Source: Moringa oleifera (taxonomy: Eukaryota; Streptophyta; Magnoliopsida; Brassicales; Moringaceae). From it: DNA of 64,000 nucleotides. The notes under the pieces were generated by a model. The model made no database searches and was not told where the DNA came from. It saw only the letters and a program-made list of their open reading frames with translations. Position 1 is the first letter of the stretch. Each line of letters starts with the position of its first letter. This document shows positions 37,130 through 48,955 of this stretch, in pieces. Where the stretch lies: the NCBI GenBank assembly GCA_021397835.1, contig JAJFZO010000863.1, positions 310,001-374,000 of the forward strand, written 5' to 3'. Position numbers and translations under genes: made by a program.

Positions 37130-37515
37130 TATATAAATAAATTTTAAATTTTAATTTTAGTTAAATTTTTTATATAAGATTTTTATTTATAGTTTTCGTT
37201 AATACTAACAATTTTATGCATACATGTGATATACATGTAATTTTTATTTATATAATTACTTCGATATCCTTTTAGATGTTATCCAAACAAACAAAATATT
37301 TTTTCATATCAAAATTTAATAACAACATATAAAATATAAATATTTAAAAAATTTAAAAAATTTTATTTATGTTGATAATATTTAAAATAAATTAAAATAA
37401 TTATATAAATAAAATTTATGTGCACATCATATATATGCATGAAATTATTAAAATTAATAAAAATTATAAATAAAAGTTTCGTATTAAAAATTAAATGAGA
37501 ATATAAATTTAAAAT
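37130..37515. repeat. Inverted-repeat element (possible MITE)
   Basis: Left arm about 37150-37260 (TTTTTATTTATAGTTTTCG and TTTTATGCATACATGTGATA) and right arm about 37400-37510 (reverse complement CTTTTATTTATAATTTTTAT and TTTCATGCATATATATGATG) pair over some 110 bp with mismatches, leaving a loop of about 140 bp. Text related to one arm also occurs near 35140-35210. No coding sequence. Confidence 0.45.
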
Positions 37516-37853
37516 TAATGTAATTTTTTTATAAATTTTAATTTAAGATAAAAAAACAAAAAATAAATTTTTTTATGTGATTAATTTTAATAATTAAAAA
37601 TAATGGTTTTTAAAAATTCTTTCACATCAACTTCATAAACATAGATCTCTTTAAGAGTACAGTGGAGCCATTAGCCATAGGCAGCTTGGCATAATCATAT
37701 CTTAATGTGTCACGTGCTTGAATTTATCCTCAGATTTCTTTTCTTTAGCACATGGCACATTTGATATTACAGCTTGAAGGGATGCCGCTTTGTTTGACTA
37801 GAAGCATAACACGCAAGGCAACCTGGGGTAGGGTCTACCTTAGAATGTGGCCC

Positions 37854-37875
37854 CACGTGGCAACGTGCTTGCCAC
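37854..37875. promoter_or_regulatory. G-box overlapping a 7-bp palindrome
   Basis: CACGTG at 37854-37859 overlaps GTGGCAA-CGTGC-TTGCCAC (37857-37875), a perfect 7-bp inverted repeat with a 5-base loop. It lies in a small GC-richer patch (37790-37890) far from any annotated gene, so a regulatory role is speculative. Confidence 0.25.
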
Positions 37876-38033
37876 GAGATCACGGATGGTTAAAGTTAAT
37901 CCACTTTAAACAAATAATTTATTTTATTAAACACTTTTTTTATATGAATTTTACTTTAATAAAAAAATACAAGCTCTTGGACCTTTTATTATATTCTGTT
38001 CCAAATCTACATTTACTTTTACGGATATTATAA

Positions 38034-39778
38034 TTTTATTTTATTATTGATTAAACCATACACATATTTACTTTAGATAAGATAAACATGATTTATACAA
38101 AGTAAGGTAAAATAAGATAAATATAAAATAAAATAAAGAAAATTACTATTTGTTTTAATTCTGTGTTGGTTAAAAATTAATTTATTATTTAAATTAATAT
38201 ATAGAAATTTCAACACTGGAAGCCATGAAATATTTTGTTACGGATAAAATAATATTTAAAATATTCAATACAGTAATATTGAGTTAAAGAAGGGGACATT
38301 ACAGTAAAATGAAGGATTCCAAATTTTTATTACTGTGCAACAAAGGGAGAACAATATTCATGGATTACTCTTTTTAAAAATTTTGTTTTGGATCATATGC
38401 ACTAAGGGCAAAGGTGGGCATGGGACCCACATGCCGAACACGATTGATGCAGTGAGGACAATGTTGCTAAGCCCTCTGCTTTAGTCCAAGAAAGAGAGAT
38501 TCAAACTGTTCCTCAATATCCCATCAACCACAATCCTGCTTTTTTTTTTTTTTTTTTCTCCGGGTGTGTGGTCCATGGAGCATCATCAGGCCTTTATCCA
38601 TCCACCGTCCGATTCGATTCATTGATTACGATGCATATTTCCAATATCACATGGGAGTATCACAAGATTAGATCACCCCTTTGCTTGTGCTCTTAATTTT
38701 ATTCCAAACTCTGAGCATTATGAATCATAATTAAATTTATTTTTAACCATCAACATTTACTAACAAATAATTTCACATTAATCAGTATACAACTTTTTAC
38801 TCTTAATTTTCATATTTATAAATACATTAAAATTATAAAATTAATTAATTTTTTCATCATCAAAAGGTCTTCAAAATTAAGGTGACATCAATATCAAATG
38901 AAAGCTGATAATTTTGACTACGTATTTGTTTGAATTCCGTTATATATCAATGTGGAGATGAATCCTATCTTCTTTAGATCACATGAAACTCGTTTCATGC
39001 ACATCTGAGTTGTGTCATTGTCAGTCTAAATTTCGATATCTAAGTACTCTGGATATTAGTGAAGTAATGTATAGCTCCAAATATTAAGATTGGAACCAAG
39101 ATTTTGGTTATTTGATAGAGACCTTTCATGGGAAGCTTTGGAAACACGAATGTGGCATTCATATAACTCATGGTCAGGCCGATAAATTTGAGATTGCTCC
39201 AAACCTTTAGGAATCGGATCAAGCTCTTAAGTCAATCACAAATTAAAACTCATGCGTAAATATGCGACTTCTATGTATGTTTCGATACCTCTAGATATGA
39301 CGCTCCATTATTTTCGTTGTCCTTTTCAGACGAATACAAATTAATTTTACCCGTTTTCAATAAGAATCAAGAAGTATAACAAGAGGATTTATTGTTATAT
39401 TATTTATTATTTAGTTTAGGATATTTTATTTTTAATTTTAAGATTTTTAATTATTTTATATTTTCTTTTAAGCTTTAAAAAGAGTGCAAGTTTTATTAGA
39501 GATAATTTTGGTGAATGAAAATTACTGTAAGGTTCTTGCTCTTTTGATTCATCAGAAAACTATATATTCTAAACTTATTTCTTAGGATATTTAAACTAAA
39601 TATCTATGATTATAAATTATTTAAATTTTTAACTTTTAAAATAAATATTTAAATTACTTATTGAATTTCAAGGTTAATCCTTTGGAATTCATGTCAATTT
39701 TTGAATTTCATTTACTTACCCGTATATTTCATGAGATCCAAAATTTCAAGGCAAAGCATTTGAATTTAGTGAGCACTT
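38034..39778. other. Intergenic DNA with one more complex patch
   Basis: No gene is supported. The patch 38400-38690 is less AT-rich and contains a T run at about 38540-38557, but it has no ORF or known motif. Confidence 0.5.
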
Positions 39779-39808
39779 AAACCCTAACCCCTAACCCCTA
39801 ACCCTAAC
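39779..39808. repeat. Short interstitial telomere-like repeat
   Basis: AAACCCTAAC is followed by CCCTAAC units with one or two extra C residues, about four and a half copies of a degenerate plant telomere repeat (CCCTAAA type). Confidence 0.85.
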
Positions 39809-41509
39809 AGGTAGCGAACAATTCTCGACAACCAAACTTTCCAGCCTATTTTCATGCCAACATATCCGTCTTGCACCCTGGAACCCCACAGGATTATCAC
39901 CAAACGTTTCATTACAGGACACTGGCCATGACATTGAATTATTGGTGAGGTCCAAAGCTGTACACCCCTTACGCATATTATTCGACTAGGGTTTTGCTAT
40001 TCTGTGGTCACACTCGACAACAATAATGGTAGGTCCCAACTAATGAACTGTAAAGATATTTCATGTCCAAGATACATCATCTCTTCTCCATTTAGTTCAT
40101 AAGTTAGGTAAAAAGGAAAAAGTTTTCATGTGCCCTAAATCATGGCATATATACATATGTTAATAAAATCATTTAGGTCGCCCCTCAGTTTTTCTCGATA
40201 TTCAAGCATTTTCAGAGGCTGTTTGACAAAACTTGGCTGTATAATATGGCAAAATAAATGTTGATCAAATTGATACATTAAAGGAAGAATATTAATTTCA
40301 TATACAGAGAACAAAGGTGACAGTTTGCATGCATGTTTTCTTGTAAATGTTACAGGAAGCGAGCTAGATGGAAACCTAATTATATGAACTTGGTTCTGTA
40401 CGCGTTTAGATCAGACAATGTATATGTGTGAAAATAACTAGCAATTCAAGATACCCAACTCGTAAAAACGGATGATAATTGTTTGACAAAGTGCAATAAA
40501 TCCATGTCATGGAGGGAGCTTGTCAAAAGGATTAATATGGGGAACTAGTAATGAGAAATTTGTGCTTGTTTATCAATGGTATCTGGTGACATTGATGCAA
40601 ACCTAATCATAGCACACTGGAAATCTGAGATTTATAATGAACCACAAGTCTTTGGTTGCACTGTTGAATTAATTGAGATAATGTTGTCGACATCCTAATG
40701 CTTCCTAAGCGTGCCTTCATAATTATGAGAAACCAATGGACACCAAACACATTTGTTTTTTGGGATTGGAGAAAATGGAACTGATACCCTCCTCTTCCTT
40801 TTTAGAATTTTCTCATGTAATTGCAGACATTAATGATTTAGACAGCAAGCTTTTTGTGTAGGTTCCACATATCGTTCATTCAATCATCATTTAAGAGAAC
40901 ATATATAATGCAATCTCTTAATTTGAATAAGGTGCCTATTCCTTTGACTGAAGAATGATATTCCCCATTTTCTTCTGTAGCTACATTGCTAGCTATGATC
41001 TTGAGACTCCATTGGTTTAAGCTATAACAATTTTTGTGTTGGTCTTGGATCCATCGGCTGTTGGGTTTCCAATTTTGAGCTCATAAATCCTATGGCCGAA
41101 CTTCAAGATGCAATGAAGTTAGTGATGTTACACATCTGCAAACAAAGGTGGGATTGATGATTATTAGTATACTAAACTGAGCTTCATTAGCGTTATTTGT
41201 TTATTTTGCATTAATTCAGAATTGTGATTCGGCCCACTTAATTTGGCCTGTTACATGACGAAGGTTAAGATTTAATCTTCCTAATTAATTAGTTTTAAGA
41301 CCAATTACACGGTCAAACCAATAAAAATAATTTATTTTAAAAAAGAAAAAAGGTTAACTGGTGTAGGAGTAACTTCATGCATTGCTTTCGGTTCTCCCTT
41401 CTCTTAAACCCAAGATTTTCATTTCCCATGGGCTTGATATGATGGGCCTACAAATGGCCCATAAGCAAAATTTTAGGTTTATAATTTATCCGCAGCTTTT
41501 ACCACAATC
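39809..41509. other. Intergenic DNA upstream of tRNA-Ser
   Basis: Composition is closer to normal than further left, but no complete gene is visible. The minus strand of 39830-39976 has a Cys/Trp-containing frame (NNSMSWPVSCNETFGDNPVG, GARRICWHENR) that looks like a gene fragment I do not recognise. Confidence 0.4.
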
Positions 41510-41591
41510 GTCGATATGTCCGAGTGGTTAAGGAGACAGACTCGAAATCTGTTGGGCTCTGCCTGCGCAGGTTCGAATCCTGCTGTCGACG
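41510..41591 (+). tRNA. tRNA-Ser (anticodon CGA)
   Basis: The 82 bases fold as a class II tRNA. The acceptor stem GTCGATA pairs with TGTCGAC, followed by discriminator G at 41591. The anticodon stem ACAGA/TCTGT encloses loop CTCGAAA with anticodon CGA at 41543-41545, reading UCG serine codons. A long variable arm precedes the T arm. The B box GGTTCGAATCC lies at 41570-41580, and there is no intron. A T5 run follows at 41597. It lies 168 bp upstream of the THA8-like start codon on the same strand. Confidence 0.96.
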
Positions 41592-41596
41592 TCAAA

Positions 41597-41601
41597 TTTT
41601 T
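41597..41601 (+). terminator. RNA polymerase III terminator of tRNA-Ser
   Basis: A TTTTT run starts six bases after the tRNA 3' end, the usual Pol III stop signal. Confidence 0.7.
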
Positions 41602-41759
41602 AAACTTCATTCCTTAAGAGGGCCAAAACCATGCAAAATTTATTTTTGCTTCAGGGGTAAAGTGGTCATTTAAACAAACTATCTCCACCATTTGTGAGAT
41701 CAGTCCTCCGTTCCTCATCCCACGCACTCCTCTGCTTGGACCTGGGAGTCCCTCACTCG

Positions 41760-42464
41760 ATGGCTCTTTGTTTTCGTTCAAATTTCACTCCCTCTCTCTT
41801 CCCTTTCGCTCTAAAATCCAATCACAGACGTAACACAGGCAACCAGAGCTTCCTTCCGGTACGCTGCGGTCCACGAGGGAACCGTGGACCTCTGCTCAAA
41901 GGCCGAATCCTGAGCACAGAAGCAATCCAAGCCATTCAATCCCTCAAGCGGGCCCAGCGTTCAGACCCAACCACCAGCAACCGCCCTTTACTCTCCCGCC
42001 TTATCAAGTCCGACCTCCTCGCTGCCCTTCGCGAGCTCCTTCGCCAGGACGAGTGCACCCTCGCCCTCCACGTCCTCTCCACCTTCCAATCTGAGTATCC
42101 GCCCCCCGACCTCAACCTGTATGCCGATGTCGTCAACGCGCTCGCCAGGAACGGCATGGTGGACGATATCGACCGTCTGATTGGTGGCCTGGAGGCTCTA
42201 GAGGGTGGTGACGACGATAAGGCCCTGGTTAGGTTAATCAAAAGCGTGATTGCGGCTGGGAGGAGGGAATCGACGGTGAGGATTCATCAGTTGATGAGGG
42301 ATGGCGGGTGGGGGTCGGCCACGTGGGAGGCTGATGACTATGTGGTTATGGTTCTAGCCAAGGGGTTAAGTAGGCTGGGAGAGAGAGGCTTGGCTGAGGA
42401 AGTTGAGAGGGAATTTGGTGGAGTTGTTAGGGGTAATTTGGGGAAAAAGAAATTGAGAGTCTGA
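41760..42464 (+). CDS. THA8: THYLAKOID ASSEMBLY 8-like short PPR protein, chloroplast
   Basis: A single exon of 234 codons starts at the ATG of MALCFRSNF; the frame upstream has only non-ATG codons. The first 45 or so residues are Ser/Arg/Phe-rich with few acidic residues, fitting a transit peptide. RCGPRGNRGPLLKGR and LSTEAIQAIQSLKRAQ follow, then about four helical-pair PPR-like repeats (LLAALRELLRQDECTLALHV, LYADVVNALARNGMVDDIDR and others) and a basic C-terminus. Short, intronless PPRs of this kind are THA8 and THA8-like. Maize and Arabidopsis THA8 bind plastid group II introns (ycf3 intron 2, trnA) and aid splicing. Separation of THA8 from THA8-like is from memory. Coding GC is clearly above the surroundings. 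Confidence 0.8.
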   Translation: MALCFRSNFTPSLFPFALKSNHRRNTGNQSFLPVRCGPRGNRGPLLKGRILSTEAIQAIQSLKRAQRSDPTTSNRPLLSRLIKSDLLAALRELLRQDECTLALHVLSTFQSEYPPPDLNLYADVVNALARNGMVDDIDRLIGGLEALEGGDDDKALVRLIKSVIAAGRRESTVRIHQLMRDGGWGSATWEADDYVVMVLAKGLSRLGERGLAEEVEREFGGVVRGNLGKKKLRV

Positions 42465-44930
42465 AAATTTTCTTTTTTGTTTTTTTTTTCGAAGAACAAA
42501 TCCATGGCTTTTTCCCCCGCCACCCTTTTTAGCTAGGGTAACTAGTGGTACCATCTTCCATTTACTTTGCAATGGATGGTTTGCTTGGAAATAACTTAGT
42601 TTCTTTATAAAGTTTTTATTCCCCTTAAAGAAGTGTTTGACAGATTTAACCTTCCAGCCCATAATTATTATTTGATTGTCCTATTTTTCTCCAAACTGTG
42701 AGTGTATGATTAATTACATGCATCCCAATATTAAGTAAATTAAAATTAATTTTAAAATCTTTTAAACATATATTCAAGATGCAAAACTTATTATAAGTAA
42801 ATTCTATTAATGCATTTTGTTTAAATTACTTTTTTTTAAAAACTTAGATTAAAGTGTTTTGTATATGAGGATATCAATTAACAGTGGTGTCACCCTTTCA
42901 ATTTGGTTTTAGTTTTTATGAATCATTAGTTTTTTGTTTTGAAAAAAATTTTAGTTTAAAATTGATTCACAACATTCCAAATAGCTTCCAACTTTTTAAT
43001 TTTTTTTAAATTAATTAAATAGTTATTGTTTAACATAAATTTTAATTTAATTATTAAAATAAAAATTTCATAAAATCTTAATGTGTACTTTATTTGTCAT
43101 TTGAAATTATTTTTGTTAAATGGGCTTGTGTTTAAATGACCCATTTTCACATTAATTTTTTGAAAATTTTCTATTTTAAATCTGATCATTAGTTCTATAA
43201 AAATTAATGAAGTGAATCAGATTTTTGTATCCTAATTTACTGATTTCATTTTTTTTTTTTAAATGCTGGTTTCGCTGATTGTTGGATATGGATCTGGTGA
43301 ATCTGAGATGGTAGAGAGGTGATGAGCCCATTGAGCTGAGTTGCTACTTCAATCGAAAAAGCCTATTGAAAAGGGCAAAATCAACCATTTGGATACAAAT
43401 CAGGTTGTGTTGTTGAAACTAAATGAAAGAAAGAGAAACAATTGCAAAATGGCTAAGAAGAAAAGAGATGAAGTGTAAGCGCTTTTGATAAAAAGGTTCA
43501 ACTGCTTCCATCACTTTACGACCCAATGGGATCTGATTGGAGTGGCATGCCATTGTAGAAATTTTGTGGCAGCTGCTATCACCTCGCATAAGATATTTAC
43601 ACTAACGAAAGAAAAAAATAAAATAAAAAATTCCATTGGGATAAATGGGTAAGTGGGTGCCCAGATCTGTTTACCTAAAACGCGTGGGAGACAAAGGAGA
43701 CGAATCTCTCTATTGACAAAATTATCCTTTGGTTAAAAAACCATTAACGCCATTTAATTTAATTAAAAATTTAACTTAATTATAATTCATTAATTAAAAT
43801 TCATTTCAGTATATTTTAAATTTTAAAAATAAAAAATATTTTCTATAAAAATTTATAAAATTTTGATATTTACTCGTTATCATTCAAATTTTTATATTTA
43901 AAAAATAATAAATTAAATATTAATATATCAATGTGATTCAAATTGAATATTAATTTAAATAAATACAAATAATTAAATATATTTTTATAATAAAAATATC
44001 TCAAAAACAATTTAAATAAATTATTCATTTTATTTTAAGTTTATCCTTTAAATTAAAACAAATTTGGGGATAAGATGTATTTCTTTTGTGAATTTTTCAA
44101 AATTTTAAAAATATAAATTTGAAAAAATATGTATTTTCAGCACTAAAAAATTTAAAAACTTTGTGTGAAGATAGTTTAAATATTTTTTTCTACACTTACA
44201 AAAAATTTTAAGTCAAAATTTATTGCATAAAATTTTTAATTTAAATATTTTTATTTTTAAAAATATTTTATAAAATTTAATTAAAACCAATTTGAATGAT
44301 TAATATTTCATTTGTCACTTTTTGAATATAAAAATTTTAATTTGTAATATGAAAAAACAAACATCAAAATTTTATAAAATTTTTATTAAAATATTTTTTA
44401 AAATTTTAAACTATGTTTACTTTTAATTTAAAATTTAATTTTTTTTTATAAAAAGTATAATTTGATTAAACCTAAATGAATCCAAACTCTAACCAAGTCT
44501 GGTGTTATCACTCTATGATTGCCAAATACCACTGATGGAGATCATTTGACATCAAAAATTTTATTATTTTAATGTAAAAAATGTATTTTTTTAAAATCAA
44601 TTTTTTTTAAATCTCCAATACATTACATCAGAATGGTGTAATAAATATTTTTTCATAAATAATATTTATAATATTAATTAATTTATTTAAAATAATAAAA
44701 CAATTAATTTGATCTAAAATTTAAATAATAATTAACAATTTTTTGAAATATATTTATATAAATATTTAATATAATATATAATTTTGATATAATTAAATAT
44801 TTAATTAATAAAATAATTTAAATAAATTAAAATTATATAATTAAATATTAATTTTTTTAAAAAATTAATATAACTATTTTTAATAGTAAAATTATTTTGT
44901 AAATAATATACTTTTTTATTTAATTATATA
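42465..44930. other. AT-rich region between THA8-like gene and MULE
   Basis: It includes the THA8-like 3' flank and a more complex patch at 43260-43720 with no ORF or recognised RNA. Very AT-rich DNA follows, including the repeat copy at 43850-44410. Confidence 0.55.
43850..44410 (+). repeat. Longest copy of the unnamed AT-rich dispersed repeat
   Basis: It matches 15270-15680 in the same orientation and 34430-34850 and 36120-36610 inverted. Diagnostic phrases are ATTAAATATTAATATATCAA, AAATTATTCATTTTATTTTA, AAAACTTTGTGTGAAGATAG and AAAAATTTTAAGTCAAAATT. Confidence 0.5.
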
Positions 44931-44940
44931 TTAAAATTTA
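44931..44940 (+). repeat. Candidate target-site duplication, left of MULE
   Basis: TTAAAATTTA here equals 54020-54029. Ten bases fit the 9-11 bp duplications of Mutator-like elements, but both flanks are AT-rich and a chance match is possible. Confidence 0.4.
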
Positions 44941-45339
44941 GACGAAATTGCCAAAATTGGCAGTTCGATACCGGTCTTTTGTGAAAAAAACATGTTTTAT
45001 TAAGTTTGGTTTTTTTAGCACTTAAATATCTTGAAAAGTCAAAAATACCCTTGCAAAAGACAATGATACCCTTAAAAATTAAATGAACTCGAAAATTCAT
45101 GAGATTTGTTTGAACACATTTTTTTTTTGGAGGAAAAATCTTTCTCTCTTTTGGCCACTCTCTCTCTTCGAGCTCTGTCTTTCTTCGCCCTTCCTTTGAG
45201 TTTTATTTCTTCCAATCTTTGTATCCAAGATCTATCAAATCAAGATCCCAAGAAGAAATCGAAAGCTAGTTATCTTGCGCAGAGAAAGAAGCTCGTGTTT
45301 TTGACAATATATTCTTCTTCATAATCAGACCGTGCTCGA

Positions 45340-48300
45340 ATGGGTAAAGAAGGCGACAGGTATACCGTTTAAACTGTAATATAGCTTAAAACCGTGAAGA
45401 TTTCAGTTGTAACTATTTATATCGTGATCTCCTCCTTTGTATTTCATAACATTGGTTGAGAATCGTGTCATAATCTTAGTTTCATACATGTTTGAAAATC
45501 GTATTTTACTTTGTTTATTGTAACAAGTTTTTCAATCGTGACTTATTTGATAACATCATTATGAGATTCGTAACATTCATAAAATCGTAACAAGTTTTCG
45601 TAACAAGTTTTTCAATCGTTACTTATTTGATAACATCATTATGAGATTCGTAACATTCATAAAATCGTAACAAGTTTTCGTAACAAATTTTTCAATCGTG
45701 ACTTATTTGATGAAATCGTAACCTAATTGATGAAATTGTAACATGCGAAATCATATATTCGTATTTGTAATAGTTAATTCGTTTCAGTTGTTATTTAAAA
45801 TGTTTTTTTTTTCATTACAGAATCCGGATCATTATAACTTGGAATGGTGAGTGGTCCGAGTCTAGAGGAAGTTTTGAGTATATTAGCAGAGCCATCAAAA
45901 TTAAAGGGTATGTTATTCGGAGGGATTTGAAATATGTACAGTTGTTGGATTTGGTTAAATGTTACGTGGAGGCTGATTTCTCTAATATTGATATTGTACT
46001 GCATACCATAGTAAGATCTGAAAAAACTGCTGTCAAAATTGAGTTAAGGAATGATGAAGATGTTGAGTTTATGTTGTACGATGACAGTATAGTTTCATGT
46101 ATAATTGTTGATTTGGTGCAGAGAAATTTTGTTGGAAATAGGCATGGTTTATGTGAAGGTGAAATTTCAGGAGGAGTTAATCCTTTTAACTCTTGTACGG
46201 GAAGTAATCCTATTGTGCAATTAGACGTTTATGGCCCCGAACCATTCATCCATAGTGATACTCCTATTGACACTCAGCACACCGATGAGATAAATTTGGA
46301 TGAATAGGTGGACTATGATATTGGGTGTGAATACCCAATCATGGGAACTCAACCTACTCAGCCTACCAGTGAAGATCAATGTGAACTCACTGTAGAGGTA
46401 GAACTCGACAATGAAGCGGTGAATGAGAACTTACGTACTGTCCCACCTTATATCCCAGTTGCATGCCCAGAAGTACATAATAATTCAGATAATGGTGTTG
46501 TCAGACGATATAATGTGTTGGGTGCTGAATTATATAGTCTTGCTCCGACTCCTACTATGGAATCAGTGACTTCGATTCATACCCTTGCTAGAGGTCAGTT
46601 TTTCCCAAACAAGAAAGAGTTAAAGCGATTTTTGGGTATGCATGCATTAACTGAGAACTTTGAATTTAGAGTCACTAGGTCTAACAAATCAGTATTTGAG
46701 ATTGCTTGTAGAGAAAAAAATTGTGCATGGAAGGTTCGTGCTGTGAGAGTTGCGCAAGGGCAATTCTTCCAAATTAGAAGGTGTGATTTGACGCATACTT
46801 GCACGGTTGAAGAGTTGCATCGACGACATCGACAAGTAAGTTCTGCTGTTATTGGAGAAATTATAGCTCAGAGGTTGTCTACCAATGCTAGAATCATTAA
46901 GCCGAAAGACATCATGGGAGATATGAAAGAACTATATGGCATACAGATTTTATATAGTAAAGCTTGGAAGGCTAAAGAGTATGCATTGTTTCTTACATAT
47001 GGTGATCCAATTGAGTCATATCAACAACTACCTTCATACTGCCACATGTTGCAAACTATTAATCCTGGAACTAGGGCTCACATATGCATCGAAGATGGAA
47101 CTAATCGATTTAAGTATTTATTTGTGGCTCTTGGACAATCATTGAGGGGATTTCATTCGGTAATTAGACCGGTCATTGCTATTGATGCTACTCACCTAAA
47201 AGGGAGGTTCCACGGTGTAATGTTTGTAGCGGCATGTAAAGATAGGAATGAACAGATATATCCAATAGCATTCGATTATGGTGACTCGGAGAACTATGAA
47301 GCATGGGAATGGTTCTTCAGGGCAGCTAAAAGAAGTAATTGGTTTGGTTGAAGACTTGGTTATTATATCAGATCATCATGCCAGTATTGCAAAGGCCACC
47401 GCAAAGGTCTTTCCTAATTCTTATCATTGTTTATGTTCCTGGCATATGGCTCAAAACATAAAGAATAAGTTTAAGAGAGAAGATGTATCTAAGATATTTT
47501 ATAGTACGGCTAGGGCATATCGAGAATCTGAATTTAATAAATTAATGACTGAGTTACAGGCTAATCACCCTAAAGCTTTTGAATATATCATGAAGGAAGA
47601 TCCAAAAAAATGGTCACGTGTGTATTGCCCCCGGAGACGTTATCAACTCATGACCACTAACATTGCCGAAAGTTTGAATTCATGTCTTCGATTTGCTCGT
47701 GAGTTGCTCGTTATGGCTTTATTGGAATTCATTCAAGATATGATGCAACGTTGATTCTATGATCGATTGAAAAAAGCTAAGGTTTGGAGGTCGCAACTCA
47801 CAGAGTGGGTTCACTCATTGATGAATGAGAGACAAAAAGTTTCATTACAAATGACGACTTCCAATGTTGATTGGAACATATTTTTAGTTAGGCACAAGGA
47901 TAAAGAGGCAGTTGTGAACCTTATCGATCGTACTTGTACTTGTAGGGAGTTTCAAGCTGATCTTTTGCCATGTGCACATGCACTGGCAGCTTCCAGGTGA
48001 TACTGATAGTTTTATTAATTTCATTATTCATGTTATTTTTTTCATTAACTTCATATGTTGTGTAGTTTTTGCAGGGAACGTAATATTGATTTGATAACTC
48101 TTTGCTCTAACTACTACAAACAGGATCAACTAGTAGCTGCATATGCTGAGCTGATATATTCAGTTGGTGACAAGTCTGATTGGAATGTACCCGAGGAAAT
48201 TAAAAGAGTTGTGATATTACCACCGAATAATGGTAATTCAGTAGGGCGTCCAAAGAAGCAGAGAATTCCCTCTGGCGGGGAGAGGGCGCGTAAAAAAAAT

Positions 48301-48487
48301 GCTCTAGATGCTTTCAATATGGGCACAATCGATTAACATGCTCGAATCCACAATATTTTGATGGAGTAAGCCACTGTCAGTCGTCAAATGTCCCTAATCA
48401 ATTTTGTTGTAAATGCCGTAACTGTGGTGGAGTTGTTCATAACTCATAAACTTGTCAAATGCCTCATAAATCAAATTCACAAGATGA
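45340..48487 (+). pseudogene. mudrA-like MULE transposase, lightly broken
   Basis: A short first exon (45340-45359, MGKEGD) is spliced over the 80-bp array to 45821, which keeps frame with RIIITWNGEWSES. The order is an N-terminal unknown domain, MuDR DNA-binding region (FPNKKELKRF to CDLTHTC, 46600-46805), DDE core (VIAIDATHLKGRFHGVMFVA; DLVIISDHHASI), SWIM zinc finger CTCREFQADLLPCAHA (about 47935-47985), an intron, then GRPKKQRIPSGGE and a zinc knuckle CRNCGGVVHNS*TC (about 48420-48460). Lesions are TAG at 46305, one extra G in the GGG run at 47320-47322, TGA at 47752 where the family has Trp, and a stop in the knuckle. Few lesions in about 800 codons suggest recent inactivation. Confidence 0.85.
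45521..45720 (+). repeat. 80-bp tandem array in mudrA intron 1
   Basis: Units start at 45521, 45601 and 45681 (TAACAAGTTTTTCAATCGT...). The third is partial. Each contains ATTCGTAACATTC and AATCGTAACAAG, so TCGTAAC recurs on the transposase sense strand. Confidence 0.85.
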
Positions 48488-48642
48488 TTGCACAATTGAC
48501 TTATGATAAATCATAGTATTTTTTTTTATAATATTGATGATTTTTAACTTCTACGTGATCACAAATTTGGATTTTAGGTTAGGTTTTTATATAGTTTCAA
48601 TTGTTACATGCAGATGAGTATACCTTATTTTTGTCCATTGAA

Positions 48643-48955
48643 TTCGTAACTTGATTAGTAAATTGTGAGTAACGTTCGTAACTTGATTATGAAATCGTGC
48701 ATACTTGTATAATGAAATCGTTAGTAAAATTCGTAATTTCATTAGGAATTCGTAATTTTATTAGGAATTTGTACCTTGATTAGTAAATTATGAGTAACGT
48801 TCGTAACTTGATTATGTATCTAAGATACTTGTATAATAAAATCGTTAGTAAAATTCGTAATTTCATTAGGAATTCGTAATTTTATTAGGAATTCGTACCT
48901 TGATTAGTAAATTATGAGTAACGTTCGTAACTTGATTGATGAGTTAGAATCTTAT
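48643..48955 (+). repeat. 125-bp tandem array downstream of mudrA
   Basis: TTGATTAGTA recurs at 48651, 48776 and 48900. Each unit carries TTCGTAACTTGATTA, AATCGTTAGTAAAATTCG and AGGAATTCGTA. The TCGTAAC core is in the transposase sense direction. Confidence 0.85.

Noticed and set aside
37752..38033. 93-residue plus-strand ORF
   Set aside because: No recognisable domain, and it ends in AT-rich low-complexity DNA. Only the G-box palindrome within it was noted.
41936..42241. 101-residue minus-strand ORF inside the THA8-like gene
   Set aside because: An Arg/Ser-rich antisense shadow of the GC-richer coding strand.
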